Shown: piece after piece, positions 13,345-15,539 of the stretch
Numbering within the stretch: the first letter of the stretch is position 1
How the letters are laid out: every line of letters begins with the position of its first letter
NCBI GenBank assembly: GCA_001313065.1
Contig: BBFD01000066.1
Span: forward strand, 1 to 15,539
From: Silvimonas sp. JCM 19000
GTDB lineage: Bacteria; Pseudomonadota; Gammaproteobacteria; Burkholderiales; Chitinibacteraceae
Direction of reading: 5' to 3'
Length of the DNA: 15,539 nucleotides
The notes under the pieces: generated by a model
What the model was told of the DNA's origin: nothing
Database searches by the model: none
What the model saw: the letters and a program-made list of their open reading frames with translations, nothing else
Translations under genes and position numbers: made by a program

Positions 13345-15441
13345 GTGGCCCGTAATACTCCTATTGAGCGCTACCGTAACATCGGTATCTCCGCTCACAT
13401 TGATGCAGGCAAGACCACCACGACCGAGCGTATCCTGTTCTACACCGGTGTGAACCACAAGATTGGTGAGGTTCACGACGGCGCTGCCACCATGGACTGG
13501 ATGGAGCAAGAGCAAGAGCGCGGTATTACCATTACTTCGGCTGCAACCACGACCTTCTGGAAAGGTATGGGTATGCAGTTTCCGGAACACCGCTTCAACA
13601 TCATCGACACCCCGGGGCACGTGGACTTCACCATCGAGGTGGAACGTTCCATGCGCGTACTGGATGGCGCATGTATGGTGTATTGCGCGGTAGGTGGTGT
13701 GCAGCCCCAGTCTGAAACCGTATGGCGTCAGGCTAACAAGTACAAAGTGCCGCGTCTGGCCTTCGTGAACAAGATGGACCGTTCCGGCGCCAACTTCTTC
13801 CGCGTGGTCGAGCAGATGAAGACGCGTCTGAAAGCCAACCCGGTACCGGTGGTTATTCCTATCGGCGCTGAAGACGGCTTTGAAGGCGTGGTTGATCTGA
13901 TCAAGATGCAGGCCATCTTCTGGGATGAAGCTTCGCAAGGTATGAAGTTTGAATACCGCGAAATCCCGGCAGAGCTGCAAGCTGTCGCTGAAGAATGGCG
14001 CGAAAAGATGGTTGAGTCGGCTGCTGAAGCCAACGAAGAGCTGATGAACAAGTACCTTGAAGAAGGTACGCTGACCGAAGAAGAAATCGTGTCGGCCATC
14101 CGCACTCGTACCATCGCTTGCGAAATCCAGCCGATGCTGTGCGGTACCGCATTCAAGAACAAGGGTGTACAGCGCATGCTGGACGCCGTGATCGAATTCC
14201 TGCCGTCCCCGGTTGATATTCCCCCGGTCGGTGGTACTGATGATCGCGAGCAACCTGCTACGCGTGAAGCTTCGGATACCGCGCCGTTCTCGGCACTGGC
14301 ATTCAAGCTGATGAACGACCCGTATGTCGGTCAGCTGACTTTCTTCCGTGTTTACTCGGGCGTGGTCAAGCAAGGTGATTCGGTTCTGAACTCGGTGAAA
14401 GACCGTAAAGAACGTATCGGTCGTATCGTGCAGATGCACGCCAACGATCGTAAGGAAATCGACGAAGTTCACGCGGGCGATATCGCCGCAGCGATCGGCC
14501 TGAAGGATGTCACCACTGGTGAAACCCTGTGTTCGCTCGATGCCCCGATTATCCTCGAACGCATGATCTTCCCGGATCCGGTGATTCACGTTGCTGTCGA
14601 ACCGAAGACCAAGGCCGACCAGGAAAAGATGGGCGTTGCCTGAACCGCCTGGCCAAGGAAGATCCGTCGTTCCGCGTTCGTACCGATGAAGAATCGGGTC
14701 AGACGATTATTTCTGGTATGGGCGAGCTCCACCTGGAAATTCTGGTTGACCGTATGAAGCGTGAATTCGGCGTTGAAGCCAACGTCGCGCGCCGCAGGTT
14801 GCTTACCGCGAAACCATCACCCAGGTGGCGAAGGATATCGAAGGCAAGCACGCCAAGCAGTCCGGTGGTAAGGGTCAGTACGGCCATTGCGTGATCACGG
14901 TTGAACCGTCTGGCGAAGGCAAGGGTTACCAGTTCTTCGACGAAATCAAGGGTGGCACGATTCCCCGCGAATTTATCCCGTCGGTGGACAAGGGTATCCA
15001 GAACACGCTGAAGGCTGGCGTGCTGGCTGGCTTCCCGGTGGTGGACGTTTCCGTTCATCTGACCTTCGGTTCGTACCACGATGTCGATTCGTCGCAAATC
15101 GCCTTTGAACTTGCTGGCTCGCTGGCATTCAAGGAAGCAATGCGTCGCGCCGGTGCGGTTATCCTCGAGCCGATGATGGCCGTGGAAATCGAAACGCCTG
15201 AAGAATACATGGGCGACATCATGGGCGATCTGTCTTCCCGTCGCGGTATCATCCAGGGCATGGATGACAACCCTGCCGGCGGCAAGATGGTCAAGGTGGA
15301 AGTGCCGTTGTCCGAGATGTTTGGTTACTCGACCACGCTGCGTTCGATGTCGCAGGGTCGTGCTACGTACTCCATGGAGTTCAAGCACTACTCGCAAGCG
15401 CCGAAGCACGTTGCCGACGCATCATGGCGAACAAGAAATAA
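13345..15441 (+). CDS. fusA: Elongation factor G (three one-base deletions)
   Basis: EF-G is the GTPase that drives translocation and, with RRF, ribosome recycling. The repaired protein is 699 aa, normal for the family. GTPase motifs are clear: G1 [12 protein letters not shown], switch [14 protein letters not shown]3 DTPGHVDF, G4 NKMD and G5 GTAFKNKG. Domain IV/V motifs include [28 protein letters not shown] and [20 protein letters not shown]. Bases are missing near 14640 (making TGA at 14641), near 14787 (GTC GGC GCG read as GTCGCGCG) and near 15421 (GCA ATC ATG read as GCATCATG). After repair the end is ADAIMANKK and the stop is TAA 15439-15441. The start is GTG 13345, supported by AAGGAAA (13333-13339) and the N-terminus [20 protein letters not shown]. 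Confidence 0.97.
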
Positions 15442-15453
15442 TTGAATCACGAC

Positions 15454-15475
15454 GCCCGGCGGCATGCCGCTGGGC
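15454..15475 (+). terminator. Weak terminator or attenuator-like hairpin between fusA and tuf
   Basis: GCCCGGCGG (15454-15462) and CCGCTGGGC (15467-15475) form a 9-bp stem with one G-U pair and loop CATG. CTTTAAATT follows, a short and interrupted T tract. It lies 13 bases after the fusA stop and could reduce read-through into tuf or stabilise the fusA end. No convincing promoter for tuf follows it within the spacer. Confidence 0.5.
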
Positions 15476-15507
15476 CTTTAAATTCTGACTATTAAGGAAT
15501 TAGCGAA

Positions 15508-15539
15508 ATGGCTAAGGAAAAAAATTTGCGCGGACGAAG
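15508..15539 (+). CDS. tuf: Elongation factor Tu, 5' end only
   Basis: EF-Tu is the GTPase that brings aminoacyl-tRNA to the ribosome. Only the first 32 bases are in the window. ATG 15508 follows AAGGAA (15494-15499) by eight bases and encodes MAKEK. The next codons read out of frame as NLRGR because of an A7 run (15518-15524). With five A the reading is GAA AAA TTT GCG CGG ACG AAG, giving MAKEKFARTK, which matches the conserved EF-Tu N-terminus. The position directly after fusA is the normal str-operon place of tuf. The call rests on these ten codons and on context. Confidence 0.88.
   Translation, partial: MAKEKNLRGR

Overview
The window is a chromosomal housekeeping block from a betaproteobacterium, most likely of the order Neisseriales. 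The evidence is the gene order tRNA-Trp, secE, nusG, rplK, rplA, rplJ, rplL, rpoB, rpoC, rpsL, rpsG, fusA, tuf, in which the 'rif' and 'str' clusters are joined, plus RpoB, RpoC, S7 and EF-G sequences that read as betaproteobacterial. An insertion in RpoB (about 4934-5035) is longer than the E. coli loop there and recalls Neisseriales. All genes are on the + strand. I see no mobile element, CRISPR array, phage gene or accessory system, and no stretch over 300 bases without a gene.

Layout. 1-204: a near-consensus promoter with a GC-rich discriminator, tRNA-Trp, and a terminator-like hairpin before secE. 205-1119: secE and nusG (protein export; transcription elongation and termination). 1205-3506: rplK-rplA and rplJ-rplL (the L11/L1 base and the L10-L7/L12 stalk), with an L10-type leader before rplJ. 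3507-3702: an attenuator-like hairpin and a second hairpin. 3703-12155: rpoB and rpoC, separated by an unusual heptamer-repeat hairpin. 12156-12358: an apparent rpsL promoter overlapping a perfect 18-bp palindrome, then a structured leader. 12359-15441: rpsL, rpsG, fusA. 15508-end: the first codons of tuf.

The genes together supply RNA polymerase beta and beta-prime, its factor NusG, stalk and decoding-site ribosomal proteins, elongation factors G and Tu, and a Sec translocon subunit. Regulation is probably by promoter strength and growth-rate control at the front and at rpsL, L10 autoregulation at the leader, and partial termination between rplL and rpoB.

Main caution: the reading frames are broken in many places. 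Comparing each gene with its conserved family sequence, I count 15 one-base deletions, almost all in short G/C contexts such as GGC read as GC. Seven A or T runs are also one to three bases too long. secE, nusG, rplA, rpoB, rpoC, rpsG, fusA and the start of tuf are affected; rpsL carries a likely in-frame extra lysine. Only rplK, rplJ and rplL read through cleanly. These genes are essential, so the pattern is almost certainly sequencing or assembly error, not gene decay or programmed frameshifting. Each CDS below spans the true gene, and the indel positions are listed. I found no convincing new biological system; the best non-coding leads are the rpoB-rpoC spacer and the palindrome at the rpsL promoter.
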